From contig JAAYHS010000098.1 of the NCBI GenBank assembly GCA_012735315.1, positions 1 to 50,475 of the forward strand: a DNA stretch of 50,475 nt. Reading direction: 5' to 3'. The DNA comes from Bacillota bacterium. Lineage in GTDB: Bacteria > Bacillota > UBA4882 > UBA8346. Below the pieces are notes generated by a model that was given only the letters and a program-made list of their open reading frames with translations, did no database searches and was not told where the DNA came from. How positions within the stretch are numbered: position 1 is the stretch's first letter; each line of letters begins with the position of its first letter. The position numbers and the translations under genes are program-made. Positions 1 to 8,216 of the stretch are shown in pieces.

Positions 1-79
1 CAAAATCCAAAACTTCCGTCAGCTCGTCTTCCGACATCTCATCAAGTAATTCTTCCAATTTCTGCTTGACCCCATCCAT
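1..79 (-). CDS. Antitoxin-like small protein, N-terminal part only
   Basis: A reading frame starts with ATG at 79 on the minus strand, preceded by an AAGGTG ribosome-binding site, and runs off the left edge of the window after 26 codons. The visible residues (MDGVKQKLEELLDEM, then SEDELTEVLDF) have the helical 'K..LEEL.....L.EVLDF' pattern found in DUF2281-like antitoxins, and they resemble the start of the antitoxin-like protein at 3150-3350. Its length and partner cannot be seen, so the assignment rests on this short pattern alone. Confidence 0.45.
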   Translation of the reverse strand, partial: MDGVKQKLEELLDEMSEDELTEVLDF

Positions 80-190
80 CTCGATCACCTTATTTCAGGC
101 TGTTTTAACCCAAATGCCTAACTTCAAATCCGCTCCAACGCGCCGCATTTCGTTTCTCCCTCCGGGAGAAAGATAGAATGAGGGGCTGCG

Positions 191-1669
191 TCACCTCCAG
201 ATCTCCCTCACCCACTCCAACGCGCCCGGTACCTTCTTCCATGCTTCCAGTTCTAAGTCGGCATAGACTATCGCCTCATTCTCATCGCCTAAACCATAAT
301 AAGCCGGCAAAAAGAAAGGCAGATATTTCTCCCCGATTAAATAAGAAGGGACAAACCGGTTCCTTTTAAATGCTTCACGGAGATAAACGTCTGATTGGCC
401 GCCCTTACCTGAGACGACAAAAGATAGCAACGCTCGACTGTAAGCCATATGACAACCGACTTCATCCCCGTATTCCTTTAAGAACGCCTCAGCCTCATCC
501 CATCTCGCTTCCTCCAAGAGACAAGCGATCAACGAATAGCGTACCCCCTGGTTATCGCCGGGGTTTAACCGGAGCATCTCCCGGTAAATCTCGATCGCCT
601 CAGGCCCACGCCCCGCAGCCCAATAACACCTGGCCAGTCCCTCCATGGCTCGCATAAAGGGCCTGGTCTCGATCAAACCCCAAAAATGACCCACATCTTC
701 CTTGAAACAATCTTCTCCCAAACAGACTTTTCCGGCTTCGACGGCTTTTTGATAAAGCTCGATCCGTTCCCATAAGTCCTCGCTCTCGGCAGCCAATAAA
801 TTATAAGCGTCCGCGCAGTAAGGCGATATTTGTAAAGCCTGCCGCGCCAACAAAAGCCGCTTCCTGCGGTCCGGCAGTTCCCATGCTTCGTAAACAATAT
901 CCTGGGCCTTCTCCAATTTGGCCCGATCCAAACGGGGCTTCCGTGCCGCCGCAACCGGACTTTTGGCCCGTGATTTCGTGGGGAATTTTAATATTTTAGC
1001 CGGCGGTAAAAGTGGAATCGTATGCTTTTCCGGCTGATCGACCATGAAAAATTTCATAAATTCCCGATACTCCGGCGGGTTCTTGGGGTGTCTCGGAGGC
1101 AAATTTTTTCGCCATTTTTCAACCTTGTTTCCGCTGAAGTTCAAATTTAACATATACCGGTAAACCTTATCCAAACGCTGATTCATAATCTCAAGCGTCG
1201 GTTCGCTTAGACGACCCATGATGAAAAACAGTTGTTCTTCGATACTTGGGATAATGCGGATTCCCGAAGCGAAACCGCTGGGCGGGTAGTCGGCGATAAC
1301 CCCCAAAATCTCCAGCCCCTCAAAAAGATCCGGAGTAGCAATGGTTTTAGGGATCCATAAAAAATCGGGCAACCCCCAAAGATATTTATCATCCGCCGGC
1401 CCGCTCCAAGCGTAATGTAAAAACTCAACCAGCGGTATCAGCGCGGTTGAAGTCGTAAGTTTTATCACAAAATTGCCGCTGAAATGATCGCGGACGATAT
1501 AATAGACTAGAAGTTCTTTTTGAGTTTTGCTAAGTCTCTTCAAGTCGACTTCCACCGGTTTTTCCTGATAGGCAAGGAACCCGTCTTTTTTCACGTAAAA
1601 ATGGCGGGATACCGAAACCAACAACTGATGTAACTGATTGGAATGCTCCGTAATATACGACGATGCCAT
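191..1669 (-). CDS. TPR-repeat protein (492 aa) with an unassigned N-terminal domain
   Basis: The start at 1669 has a good ribosome-binding site, AAGGAG seven bases upstream. The C-terminal half (about residues 255-492) is helical and carries tetratricopeptide-like units, including ALQISPYCADAYNLLA and IEIYREMLRLNPGDNQG; the stretch with WGLIETRPFMRAMEGLA resembles a TPR group related to the ST7 family. No signal peptide or membrane helix is visible, so it is probably a cytoplasmic protein-binding scaffold. The N-terminal about 200 residues contain YYIVRDHFSGNF, faintly reminiscent of an integrase-core strand, but no complete DDE triad could be recognised. The gene lies in a region of accessory genes next to cas6. 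Its molecular role is unknown. Confidence 0.7.
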   Translation of the reverse strand: MASSYITEHSNQLHQLLVSVSRHFYVKKDGFLAYQEKPVEVDLKRLSKTQKELLVYYIVRDHFSGNFVIKLTTSTALIPLVEFLHYAWSGPADDKYLWGLPDFLWIPKTIATPDLFEGLEILGVIADYPPSGFASGIRIIPSIEEQLFFIMGRLSEPTLEIMNQRLDKVYRYMLNLNFSGNKVEKWRKNLPPRHPKNPPEYREFMKFFMVDQPEKHTIPLLPPAKILKFPTKSRAKSPVAAARKPRLDRAKLEKAQDIVYEAWELPDRRKRLLLARQALQISPYCADAYNLLAAESEDLWERIELYQKAVEAGKVCLGEDCFKEDVGHFWGLIETRPFMRAMEGLARCYWAAGRGPEAIEIYREMLRLNPGDNQGVRYSLIACLLEEARWDEAEAFLKEYGDEVGCHMAYSRALLSFVVSGKGGQSDVYLREAFKRNRFVPSYLIGEKYLPFFLPAYYGLGDENEAIVYADLELEAWKKVPGALEWVREIWR

Positions 1670-1768
1670 TATTACGCTCCTTCTTTGATTATTCGGAAAT
1701 TCGGGTGTTCACAAAGCTTAAAAGGATTATCGGAGTTCTTGATTTTTTAAAATATTTCTCTAATCCCG

Positions 1769-2497
1769 TTAATCCAACATCTCAACACACCCGAACCCCA
1801 TGCTGTTCTTGCTCCCCAAACCGGCATCCACCGCCACTTGCAACAATTCCGGCGGCCCCTCAACTATCAGGGTTCCCGAATATCCCTTAATCACATTTCC
1901 CTTATACTCCATAACATGCAACTTCGGCTGACTCAACGGCCTGATTTTAACCTCGCCCTCCGGCGCCTCACGATTGTATAGCGCCCGGTACTTCTTGCGC
2001 AGGTTTTCCTCAGCGATCCGGGTAAACTCGGCGTCGCCCGGCTGATAATAACAGGTATACTTGCTCCCGTCGCCTCTGTACAAGGTGCTGTAAGCAACCG
2101 CCGGAGACAATAATTTCAGCTTAACGTACTCCCCGGCAACTTCCGGCTTTTCCACTTTAACGCTTTCCACCTTAACCACAGCTTGTCCTAACTCCACTTC
2201 ATTCTTGGTCAGCAACCCGTTAAGCAAACTCCGGCAAAACCGCTCCATCGGCGAAGTCACAATCAATTTCAGCGGCGGTTCGAACTCGATCCCGCCTTCA
2301 TTGATCCGGAACTTCCCGATTAATCGCGAGAAAGTAAACAGTTTAAAGGTCCGCCCGCCCCCTTCATAACCTTGGTCGTGTAAAAAAGAGGCGAAATCCG
2401 GGTCCAACGAATTGTAGATCATAGCCTGGACCAGATGATTGTAATGAATCGCCAAATGCGTTTTATCACTCATGACAAAAGAAATTATTATCCTCAA
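1769..2497 (-). CDS. cas6: CRISPR-associated endoribonuclease Cas6
   Basis: Cas6 cleaves CRISPR precursor RNA within the repeats of type I and III systems. Family features seen here are the N-terminal IHYNHLVQAMIYNSLD segment (a histidine-containing helix), the central SPAVAYSTLYRGDG and YTCYYQPGDAEF blocks, and the C-terminal glycine-rich RNA-binding loop GLGSKNSMGFGCVE. The frame is open upstream to 2548, but I prefer the TTG at 2497: it has AAGAGG five bases upstream and gives the usual MRI... beginning of about 242 residues. An ATG at 2473 is a second choice. No other cas gene and no CRISPR array lies anywhere in the window, so this is an orphan copy. The family call is firm; activity is not known. 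Confidence 0.9.
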   Translation of the reverse strand: MRIIISFVMSDKTHLAIHYNHLVQAMIYNSLDPDFASFLHDQGYEGGGRTFKLFTFSRLIGKFRINEGGIEFEPPLKLIVTSPMERFCRSLLNGLLTKNEVELGQAVVKVESVKVEKPEVAGEYVKLKLLSPAVAYSTLYRGDGSKYTCYYQPGDAEFTRIAEENLRKKYRALYNREAPEGEVKIRPLSQPKLHVMEYKGNVIKGYSGTLIVEGPPELLQVAVDAGLGSKNSMGFGCVEMLD

Positions 2498-2608
2498 AGT
2501 AATCCTCTTTCCATAATGTAATTCAATTTTAACATCAACGGGTGTCAACGGTTTGTCATGGAAACAGATGTTTGGGGATAAATTTTTATTAAGTAAGAAA
2601 GTGGATTT

Positions 2609-2950
2609 TTACTTGGCTTTTAAAAGTTGCTCAATCTTTCGAATTACTTTTTGAAAAATATGATCCTTTACTGCACCGATTTTGATTATTACAATATCCT
2701 GAGAAATGGTATATATCTTGTCCGCTCTTATGCAAGATGTGGTTTTCAGACTGCCCGTTTCCATATCATCCGAGGAAATAATGACTGAAAAAACTTTGCT
2801 TGAGATATTGGAAGTAATGGCGGCAACGATCAAATCCTTGCTTTTAGCATTATACCGGTCATTGGATAAAACCAGTACAGGCCGTTTTTTGGAAGATTTT
2901 AAATCGGTAAATGGTATTCGCACAATTAATACGTCTCTTTGATTATACAT
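2609..2950 (-). CDS. PemK/MazF-family endoribonuclease toxin
   Basis: This 113-residue protein has the MazF/PemK fold pattern: an N-terminal QRDVLIVRIPFTD strand, the KKRPVLVLSNDRYN block, a central hydrophobic strand (DLIVAAITSNI), and the short C-terminal helix IRKIEQLLKAK. Such toxins cleave mRNA and are held in check by a small antitoxin usually encoded just upstream. The start ATG at 2950 has GGAAAGG seven bases upstream. The probable antitoxin is the gene at 3150-3350, about 200 bp upstream rather than overlapping, and a terminator plus a separate promoter lie between them. Codon use is AT-rich compared with the neighbouring cas6 and WYL genes. Confidence 0.85.
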   Translation of the reverse strand: MYNQRDVLIVRIPFTDLKSSKKRPVLVLSNDRYNAKSKDLIVAAITSNISSKVFSVIISSDDMETGSLKTTSCIRADKIYTISQDIVIIKIGAVKDHIFQKVIRKIEQLLKAK

Positions 2951-2977
2951 ATCAAAACCTTTCCTTTACAAATATCC

Positions 2978-3005
2978 CTTATAGGTAAACTAAACTAATT
3001 CTCAA
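2978..3005 (-). promoter_or_regulatory. Putative sigma-A type promoter for the toxin gene
   Basis: On the minus strand TTGAGA (3005-3000) and TATAAG (2983-2978) are separated by 16 bases, a fair match to the vegetative consensus. The predicted start near 2971 would leave a leader of about 20 nt before the toxin start at 2950. It suggests that the toxin is transcribed independently of the upstream antitoxin-like gene. The call comes from sequence match only. Confidence 0.5.
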
Positions 3006-3121
3006 ATCATTACCAACTATGAGTTTCAATTCCTATTAGGTAATTTCTAGGATGAACTTTAAAATAATTACTTTTTTATTCAAATTATCATATTTGGTTA
3101 TGTATATCAATATTAAAGTTT

Positions 3122-3147
3122 ACAAAAAAAATCTCCTTCGGAGATTT
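3122..3147 (-). terminator. Intrinsic terminator after the antitoxin-like gene
   Basis: A perfect 8-bp stem (AAATCTCC / GGAGATTT) with a 3-nt loop is followed on the minus strand by an uninterrupted T tract at 3128-3122. It begins two bases after the antitoxin stop codon. The hairpin also has T residues on the plus side, so it could work in both directions. Confidence 0.85.
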
Positions 3148-3149
3148 TT

Positions 3150-3350
3150 TCATTCGAGATCGTTCCAATTTTTATCGTCTTCTTCGTTGTACCAAAAATC
3201 CATACTGCTTTCACTGGCCAGCATAAAGTCTTTGAAAGCATGCTTATCTTTCTTGAAATTCAAGTATTCCAAAAAGTCGATTACTTCCGCCAATTCCCTT
3301 TCCGGCAATCTTTCTAAAAGTTTCAAAATTTTTTCTTTATATGCCTTCAT
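3150..3350 (-). CDS. DUF2281-like antitoxin, probable partner of the PemK/MazF toxin
   Basis: A 66-residue acidic protein starting at the ATG at 3350 (GAAAGGTG upstream). The N-terminal part, KILKLLERLPERELAEVID, followed by FLEYLNFKK, is the helical block typical of DUF2281-type antitoxins. The C-terminal tail (SSMDFWYNEEDDKNWNDLE) resembles the toxin-binding tails of antitoxins encoded with PemK/MazF toxins. There is no recognisable long DNA-binding domain. Immediately after its stop codon lies a strong terminator, and the toxin gene follows 200 bp further on, which is an unusual arrangement for such a pair. The function is inferred from pattern and neighbourhood. Confidence 0.65.
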   Translation of the reverse strand: MKAYKEKILKLLERLPERELAEVIDFLEYLNFKKDKHAFKDFMLASESSMDFWYNEEDDKNWNDLE

Positions 3351-3399
3351 ATCCGAGTCACCTTTCAATTATTCTGATATTATTATACCCTTAGCAAAT

Positions 3400-4374
3400 C
3401 TACTTTTCACTATCTTTTTCATCACTATTAAATCTCTCGAGGATCGACATCGCCTGCCGCCTTACCGAAGCCTTAAGTTCCTCCGGTTCCAACACTTCCG
3501 CCTCTCCGCCAAAAGAAAGCAGCCACCTGGTTATCGCCTTCAATCCGCAAGCCTTGGCGGTAAAAATGATCGTCCGCCCATCCTCCTCGATGATTTCCTG
3601 GGAAGGATGAAACTTGGTCTCCCGGACAAAACGCGCCGCGTCGCCGTAAAATCTAACCGAAAAACCAAACTCCTCGCCCCGTTCCATACCCCAGGCGGAA
3701 CCCATATAATCTTCATAATTAAAACCGGACGGCAACTCAAAAAACGCGCCGGTCTCTTCCAAATATTCGATCCGATCCACCCGGAAAAGCCGGACCGCTT
3801 CCCGTTGATGGCAATAAGCCACCAAATACCAAAAGCCTTCGCTAAAGACCAACTGATAAGGTTCCACTTCCCTAAAAGTCAATTCGTCCCTCGCGAAACT
3901 ATAATATTTCATCCTTAAAATCCGGTTATTTTTAATAGCCTGATTAATGGCGCGGAACAATTCGCCTTTCGCCTCATAGTCGGCGGTTTGACCGTGAGAT
4001 ACCTCCAGCCGTTCGTGGATATTCTCAATCTCGTCGCCAAGATTTTTCGGTAATAAGGACAACAGTTTATGTTTAAGATTGGCGGGAACCCGGAATAAAC
4101 CCCGCTGCCGTTCCGCCAATTTCACTCCGTAAAGCAACGCCAGCGCCTCATCCAAAGTAAATGAAATATCCTTTAAGCGGAAACGCTCCATTACCCGATA
4201 ACCTTGATCATGGTAAATGGGAATCCCCGAGTCCTGCAAAACCCGTAAGTCCCGAAAACATTGTCGTTCGCTGACCCCGCAGATCCGTGAAAGTTCCTTG
4301 GTGGATTTCCCGGGATAAGTTTGGATCACCAGTATCATGTTTAACAATCTGACAAGACGGTCGTTTTTTGCCAT
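3400..4374 (-). CDS. WYL-domain transcriptional regulator with N-terminal HTH
   Basis: The N-terminal 60 residues form a DeoR-like helix-turn-helix (STKELSRICGVSERQCFRDL). The middle contains the WYL ligand-binding domain, with FREVEPYQLVFSEGFWYLVA and the arginine-rich RLFRVDRIEYLE block, and a C-terminal WCX-like extension follows. WYL proteins commonly sense nucleic acid or nucleotide ligands and regulate defence or DNA-damage genes. Two adjacent ATG codons are available; the second, at 4374, sits five bases after GGAGG and is preferred. Its position beside cas6 and a toxin pair fits a regulator of accessory or defence functions, but no target site was identified. Confidence 0.88.
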   Translation of the reverse strand: MAKNDRLVRLLNMILVIQTYPGKSTKELSRICGVSERQCFRDLRVLQDSGIPIYHDQGYRVMERFRLKDISFTLDEALALLYGVKLAERQRGLFRVPANLKHKLLSLLPKNLGDEIENIHERLEVSHGQTADYEAKGELFRAINQAIKNNRILRMKYYSFARDELTFREVEPYQLVFSEGFWYLVAYCHQREAVRLFRVDRIEYLEETGAFFELPSGFNYEDYMGSAWGMERGEEFGFSVRFYGDAARFVRETKFHPSQEIIEEDGRTIIFTAKACGLKAITRWLLSFGGEAEVLEPEELKASVRRQAMSILERFNSDEKDSEK

Positions 4375-4587
4375 CATTGCCTCCGATTACAACTATGATA
4401 CATAAAAACCGACATTCCTTTTATCGGCGGTAATTGTAAAACATTTAGTAAATTAATAAAATTAACGCCGTTTATTTTCCATTACTCCATCAATTACTTC
4501 ACCCAAAATCCCTCCATTCTCCCGGTCCGAAAACTTACAAAATAATCTCCCCCTCCAACCGGATCGACCAGCGGCGCTACTACACTA

Positions 4588-4724
4588 AACGCGAAACGCG
4601 GAACTCGAAACCCGGAACGGGAAATCCGGAACGCCGAAACTGGGAACTGGCAACTCGAAACGCGGATCGAAACCCGAAACTGGGAACTGGTAACTGGAAA
4701 CTGGGAACTCGTAACACGGAACTA
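4588..4724. repeat. Degenerate short-motif repeat in a 570-bp intergenic region
   Basis: About 137 bp are built from variants of GGAACTGG, CGAAACGCGG and GGGAACTGGCAACTCG, repeated with imperfect spacing. There is no constant repeat with unique spacers, so it is not a CRISPR array. The purine-rich plus strand has no open frame of note. The rest of this intergenic stretch (4378-4587 and 4725-4948) contains no gene I can support. The last 100 bases before 4949 are GC-rich with short inverted repeats such as GGTT/AACC around 4867-4884, and may form a structured leader, but they match no riboswitch I recognise. Confidence 0.7.
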
Positions 4725-4948
4725 AAGAAAAAACATCCCTTCACTGCAGGAAACCCCGGTTTTAACTTGAATATAACAATAATATCTAGGAATATCCTCT
4801 TTAATAAGATTATGGATCGCGCCTTAAATCGTCAACGGATCTGACCCGCAAATCAGGCCCTCGGAGGTTCAAACCGAAGGCCCGCGCCTTCCGGCGACAA
4901 AGCCTTGCACCCCGGAGAACCAGCGCCGCAGGACGAGGAGGAATCGAA

Positions 4949-5467
4949 ATGTTCTGGCTGAACTTCATCTTCAAACTGATTAAAACATTGCACTCCAAGG
5001 AAGAACCGCACAACATCGCGCTGGGGTTCGCCTTGGGATCGATCATCGGTTTGACGCCCCTGCTCTCCCTCCATAATCTGTTGGTGTTTTGCATCATCCT
5101 AGTCTTAAACGTCAGTATCCCGGCGGCTTTCTTCGGCATCTTCTGCTTCGGTTGTTTCGCCTACTTTTTCGACCCTCAATTTCACAGCCTGGGCTATTAC
5201 CTGCTGGTGGAAGTGGAGGCGTTACAGCCGGTTTGGACCTATCTCTATAATATCCCGATCGCTCCCCTGACCAAGTTTTACAATACCGTAGTCCTGGGGA
5301 GCCTGGTGGCGGCCTTAGTCGCTTTTTTCCCGGTGTATTGGATCTTCAAACAACTCGTCCGGCTTTACAAGTCGAAAATGGCGGACAAAGTGGATAAATT
5401 TAAGATCATGCAAATCATCAAAGGCAATAAAATATTCCAAATGTATCAAAAGATCAGACTGCAATAA
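4949..5467 (+). CDS. TIGR03546-type DUF2062-like membrane protein
   Basis: A 172-residue protein with three or four membrane segments (about 28-60, 62-82, 112-135). The early LGFALGSIIGLTPLLSLHN block resembles the 'ALGFALGxFxGxxP' pattern of DUF2062-like proteins. The start at 4949 follows GAGGAGG at a good distance. The next gene, 25 bp downstream, is of the TIGR03545 family, and the two families are known as a conserved pair in several bacteria. That pairing is the main support for this name. It is probably an inner-membrane helper of the downstream AsmA-like protein in outer-envelope maintenance, which is inference. Confidence 0.75.
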   Translation: MFWLNFIFKLIKTLHSKEEPHNIALGFALGSIIGLTPLLSLHNLLVFCIILVLNVSIPAAFFGIFCFGCFAYFFDPQFHSLGYYLLVEVEALQPVWTYLYNIPIAPLTKFYNTVVLGSLVAALVAFFPVYWIFKQLVRLYKSKMADKVDKFKIMQIIKGNKIFQMYQKIRLQ

Positions 5468-5491
5468 CAGCCAACGATAGGTGGTGCTTCA

Positions 5492-7303
5492 ATGAGGACC
5501 AAAGGGATCGCCATTTTGCTCTCTTTCCTTTTAATAATCGGCTTAACCGCATTCTTCTGGGGCAACTCCTTTCTGAGTTGGGCCCTGGAACAATCCTTGC
5601 AAGCGATTATCGGAGCCAAAGTCGAAATCGAAGATTTTAAATTAAATCCCATCGAATTGTCGGTGCGCATCGGCGCTTTAAAAATCACCAATCCGGCCGA
5701 TACCTGGAAAAACATCATCGCCGCCGAAAACATCGGCTTCAAACTCTCCGCCGCGCCTTTATTCGAAGGCAAAACAGTGATCGAAGAGATCAGCGTCGCC
5801 GACCTGGTCTTTAACGCGCCCCGCCAAAGCGACGGCAAGCTGCCGCAAAAGGAAAAGAAAGCTTTGCCTGGACCGCTGGGCGAGGCTCAAGCCAAACTAC
5901 AGCAAAGCATCGCTCAAATTCCGATCCTGAAACCGGAGACTGTCGCTGAAAATCTGGATATCGAGAAAATTGCCGCTTCCTATCAATTTAAAACCGATCT
6001 CTCCGCCGCGCGCATTAAAGCGGAGATCGGCGAGTACCAAAACCGATTGAAGGCTGATTTGGAGGAATTGGAGGCCGCCGAAGTCCAACTGAAAAGCGCC
6101 GCCGCCAAAGTCGACCAAATCAAAAAACTGGATTCCAAAAACCTCCTCGAACTCAAACAACAATTGGACTTGGCAAACGAAATCCAACAGACGGTTAAAA
6201 ACGTCCGCGCCCGGATTAATGATGCCGACGACCGGTTCAAAAAAGACAAACAAGCGCTGGAAGCGGCGCTGAAGGGGTTGAAAGCAGAGGCCGAAGCCGA
6301 CTACCGTTCCCTTTTGGAACTGGCCAAAGTCCCCGATCTTAGCAGCCTCAATTATGCCGAAGCCTTGCTGGGCAAAGAGTTATTGAACTACTCGACCAGG
6401 GTTTTAAAAATGGCCGAGGATCTCCAAAAACAGCTTCCGGTCAAAACCGATAAACCTTCCAAGGAAAAACCAACCCGGGCCGGGCAAAATATTACCTTCC
6501 CGGGCCGGAAGACCTATCCCCGTTTCCTGGTCCAAAAAATCGCCGTCTCCGGGAAGGGAACCCCTGGTTCCGCGGCGGACGGCTTTTACGCCAGCGGTTT
6601 AGTGACCGGTCTCACCAGCGAGCCTCCGGTCTACGGTTCTCCGACCACCGCCGCCTTTTCGGCCCGCAGCGCCGAGGGCGCGGTTTTAAAAATCGACGGG
6701 CTGATCAACCATCTGACTCCGGATTTTCAAGACGAATTTAAACTCAAACTGAGCAAACTGCCGTTATCCCGGATTGACTTCCCGGACGATCACCATTTAC
6801 CGGCGAAACTGGCTGCGGGCGGCGCCGATATCGACGCCGTTCTGCGGTTCACCCCCGCTGTCATGACGCTGGAGGCGCGGATCATCGCCAACGATTTGCA
6901 AGCGGATTTCACCGGGAAAAAAGCGCCCGATGATTTAATCGGGGAAGCGATCCGGAACGCCATTGCCGGGTTGAACCAAATTACCGTCAACTTCCGCCTC
7001 GAAAGAAGCGGAGAGCGGTTGGAGATGAAAATCTCCTCCAACTTAAATGATGCCGTCACAGCCGGCTTAAAGCGGTCCGTCGGCGCCAAAATAACCGAAT
7101 TCAATCAACGGCTCAAAGCAAAGGTCGACGCCAAACTGCTGGCGCATGAACAAGCTTTGGAAAAAGCCAAGCTTGAATATGAGGGAAAACTTTCCGCCAA
7201 GTTAACCGAGGTCCAAAACGCATTAAAGCGGGAAGAACAGGCTTTGGAGGCCAAGAAAAAAGAGCTGGAAGAATTGGTGAAAAACAGCTTGATCAAGTGG
7301 TGA
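5492..7303 (+). CDS. TIGR03545-type AsmA-like envelope protein (603 aa)
   Basis: One N-terminal membrane anchor (residues 7-30) is followed by a long extracytoplasmic part. The beginning, with IIGAKVEIEDFKLNPIEL, SVRIGALKI, then NPADTWKNI and VIEEISVADLVFNAPR, is the AsmA/DUF748-like chorein-type pattern. Residues about 175-330 and 535-600 are highly charged coiled coils rich in Lys, Glu and Ala. AsmA-like proteins act in phospholipid transport or outer-membrane homeostasis, so this gene supports a second membrane. The start follows AGGTGG. It is translationally close to the upstream TIGR03546 gene. The exact substrate is unknown. Confidence 0.78.
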   Translation: MRTKGIAILLSFLLIIGLTAFFWGNSFLSWALEQSLQAIIGAKVEIEDFKLNPIELSVRIGALKITNPADTWKNIIAAENIGFKLSAAPLFEGKTVIEEISVADLVFNAPRQSDGKLPQKEKKALPGPLGEAQAKLQQSIAQIPILKPETVAENLDIEKIAASYQFKTDLSAARIKAEIGEYQNRLKADLEELEAAEVQLKSAAAKVDQIKKLDSKNLLELKQQLDLANEIQQTVKNVRARINDADDRFKKDKQALEAALKGLKAEAEADYRSLLELAKVPDLSSLNYAEALLGKELLNYSTRVLKMAEDLQKQLPVKTDKPSKEKPTRAGQNITFPGRKTYPRFLVQKIAVSGKGTPGSAADGFYASGLVTGLTSEPPVYGSPTTAAFSARSAEGAVLKIDGLINHLTPDFQDEFKLKLSKLPLSRIDFPDDHHLPAKLAAGGADIDAVLRFTPAVMTLEARIIANDLQADFTGKKAPDDLIGEAIRNAIAGLNQITVNFRLERSGERLEMKISSNLNDAVTAGLKRSVGAKITEFNQRLKAKVDAKLLAHEQALEKAKLEYEGKLSAKLTEVQNALKREEQALEAKKKELEELVKNSLIKW

Positions 7304-7362
7304 GCTAAAACGCCCGGACATAACGGGCGCGCCTTCACAGACATCGCCGGGGTATACCGGTC

Positions 7363-7854
7363 TCATTCCCAGTCGCCTACCAGTTCCGCCACCAAGTCGG
7401 TGATCGCTGCGGCCACCGTTTCCGAAAGGGATTCGCCGAAGCTCAGATCCTCGGGCTGGATCCCCACAGTCAAAATGCGGCAATCAGTTACGGCTTGTAA
7501 ATAAGCGCCGATAATCTTCAACGGCAAAACATGCGAGGCAAACCCGGCGCCGTCGATCCGCTCCGGCGGGATCAACTCCGCGGTCCCCGGCGGCTTATTC
7601 AGCTCCGCGGCGTCAAAAACGATCAGGTACTCGGGCTGAAAATCGCGGATCGCCCCGGTGAAATTTTCCGGGGCCGATTCTCCTTGATAAAAACGAAATT
7701 CCCGCCCCGGACGGGACGGCAATTTTTCCGCCAGTAAAGCCACTATTCGATTGCCGACGTTGTCATCGGACCGTAGCGGCGAACCCACTCCCAAAAAGGC
7801 GACCCGCGATGATTTTTTGATGATCCGGGACAACTCGCGCGCGACTTCGTTCAT
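7363..7854 (-). CDS. Hydrogenase maturation protease (HycI/HyaD family)
   Basis: This endopeptidase removes the C-terminal tail of a [NiFe] hydrogenase large subunit after nickel insertion. The family motif FLGVGSPLRSDDNVG (residues about 21-35, with the metal-binding Asp) and the later YLIVFDAAELNKPPG segment (second Asp) are intact, as is the ASHVLPLKIIGAYL segment with its metal-binding His. The start is the ATG at 7854, which overlaps the stop codon of the ferredoxin-like gene by four bases, so it is the last gene of the hydrogenase operon. Its presence shows that the large subunit is expected to be processed, which separates this complex from respiratory complex I. Confidence 0.9.
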   Translation of the reverse strand: MNEVARELSRIIKKSSRVAFLGVGSPLRSDDNVGNRIVALLAEKLPSRPGREFRFYQGESAPENFTGAIRDFQPEYLIVFDAAELNKPPGTAELIPPERIDGAGFASHVLPLKIIGAYLQAVTDCRILTVGIQPEDLSFGESLSETVAAAITDLVAELVGDWE

Positions 7855-8216
7855 TTGTGTAGATCCTGAAATCCTTTCCGGCCAAAACAAGTTAATTCAA
7901 ATTCAGGAGTGGTGGCCAAGGCTTTACGCGGGCAAGAATCGACGCATTGGGCGCAAAAAAGACAACGGTCCAGTGAAATAGCGCATTTAAACCGCTTCTC
8001 CACTTCAGTGGGTTCGATCCGGATCGCCCCCGACGGACAATCGCGCATGCACATTTTACAACCGACGCAAAGTTTGGAATCGAAAACGATTCTCCCCCGG
8101 AAAGACTTGGGCGTCTCCGGTTTTTCAAGCGGATAATTAACGGTGGCCGGAGCTTTAACCAAAGTTCCGATTACTTCCCGTAACATCCGGGGACGAAATT
8201 TTTTCGGCGATACCAT
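7851..8216 (-). CDS. NuoI/HycF-like 2x[4Fe-4S] ferredoxin subunit of the hydrogenase
   Basis: A 121-residue electron-transfer subunit with two classical clusters: CVGCKMCMRDCP and CLFCAQCVDSCP. In group 4 hydrogenases this subunit carries electrons between an external ferredoxin and the small subunit. The ATG at 8216 has GGAG eight bases upstream and is preferred over the TTG just before it. An inverted repeat (GCTTAAGGC / GCCTTAAGC, 8253-8286) lies in the 89-bp gap before it. The gene overlaps the maturation protease by four bases. Confidence 0.9.
   Translation of the reverse strand: MVSPKKFRPRMLREVIGTLVKAPATVNYPLEKPETPKSFRGRIVFDSKLCVGCKMCMRDCPSGAIRIEPTEVEKRFKCAISLDRCLFCAQCVDSCPRKALATTPEFELTCFGRKGFQDLHK

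Noticed and set aside
191-1669. Transposase/integrase domain in the TPR protein
   Set aside because: Only a faint similarity around YYIVRDHFSGN; no second and third acidic catalytic residues in the expected setting.
3052-3918. A 288-codon plus-strand frame across the antitoxin and WYL genes
   Set aside because: It runs opposite two supported genes, through a terminator hairpin, and its translation is low in complexity with no family features.
4588-4724. Possible CRISPR array near cas6
   Set aside because: Units are short, degenerate and variably spaced; there is no constant repeat of 25-37 bases separated by unique spacers.
4740-4948. Riboswitch before the TIGR03546 gene
   Set aside because: GC-rich with small inverted repeats, but no match to the consensus of any class I know, and no terminator.
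5446-7344. Several open frames on the minus strand opposite the TIGR03545 gene
   Set aside because: They mirror the codon bias of the plus-strand gene, have no ribosome-binding sites and no recognisable domains.
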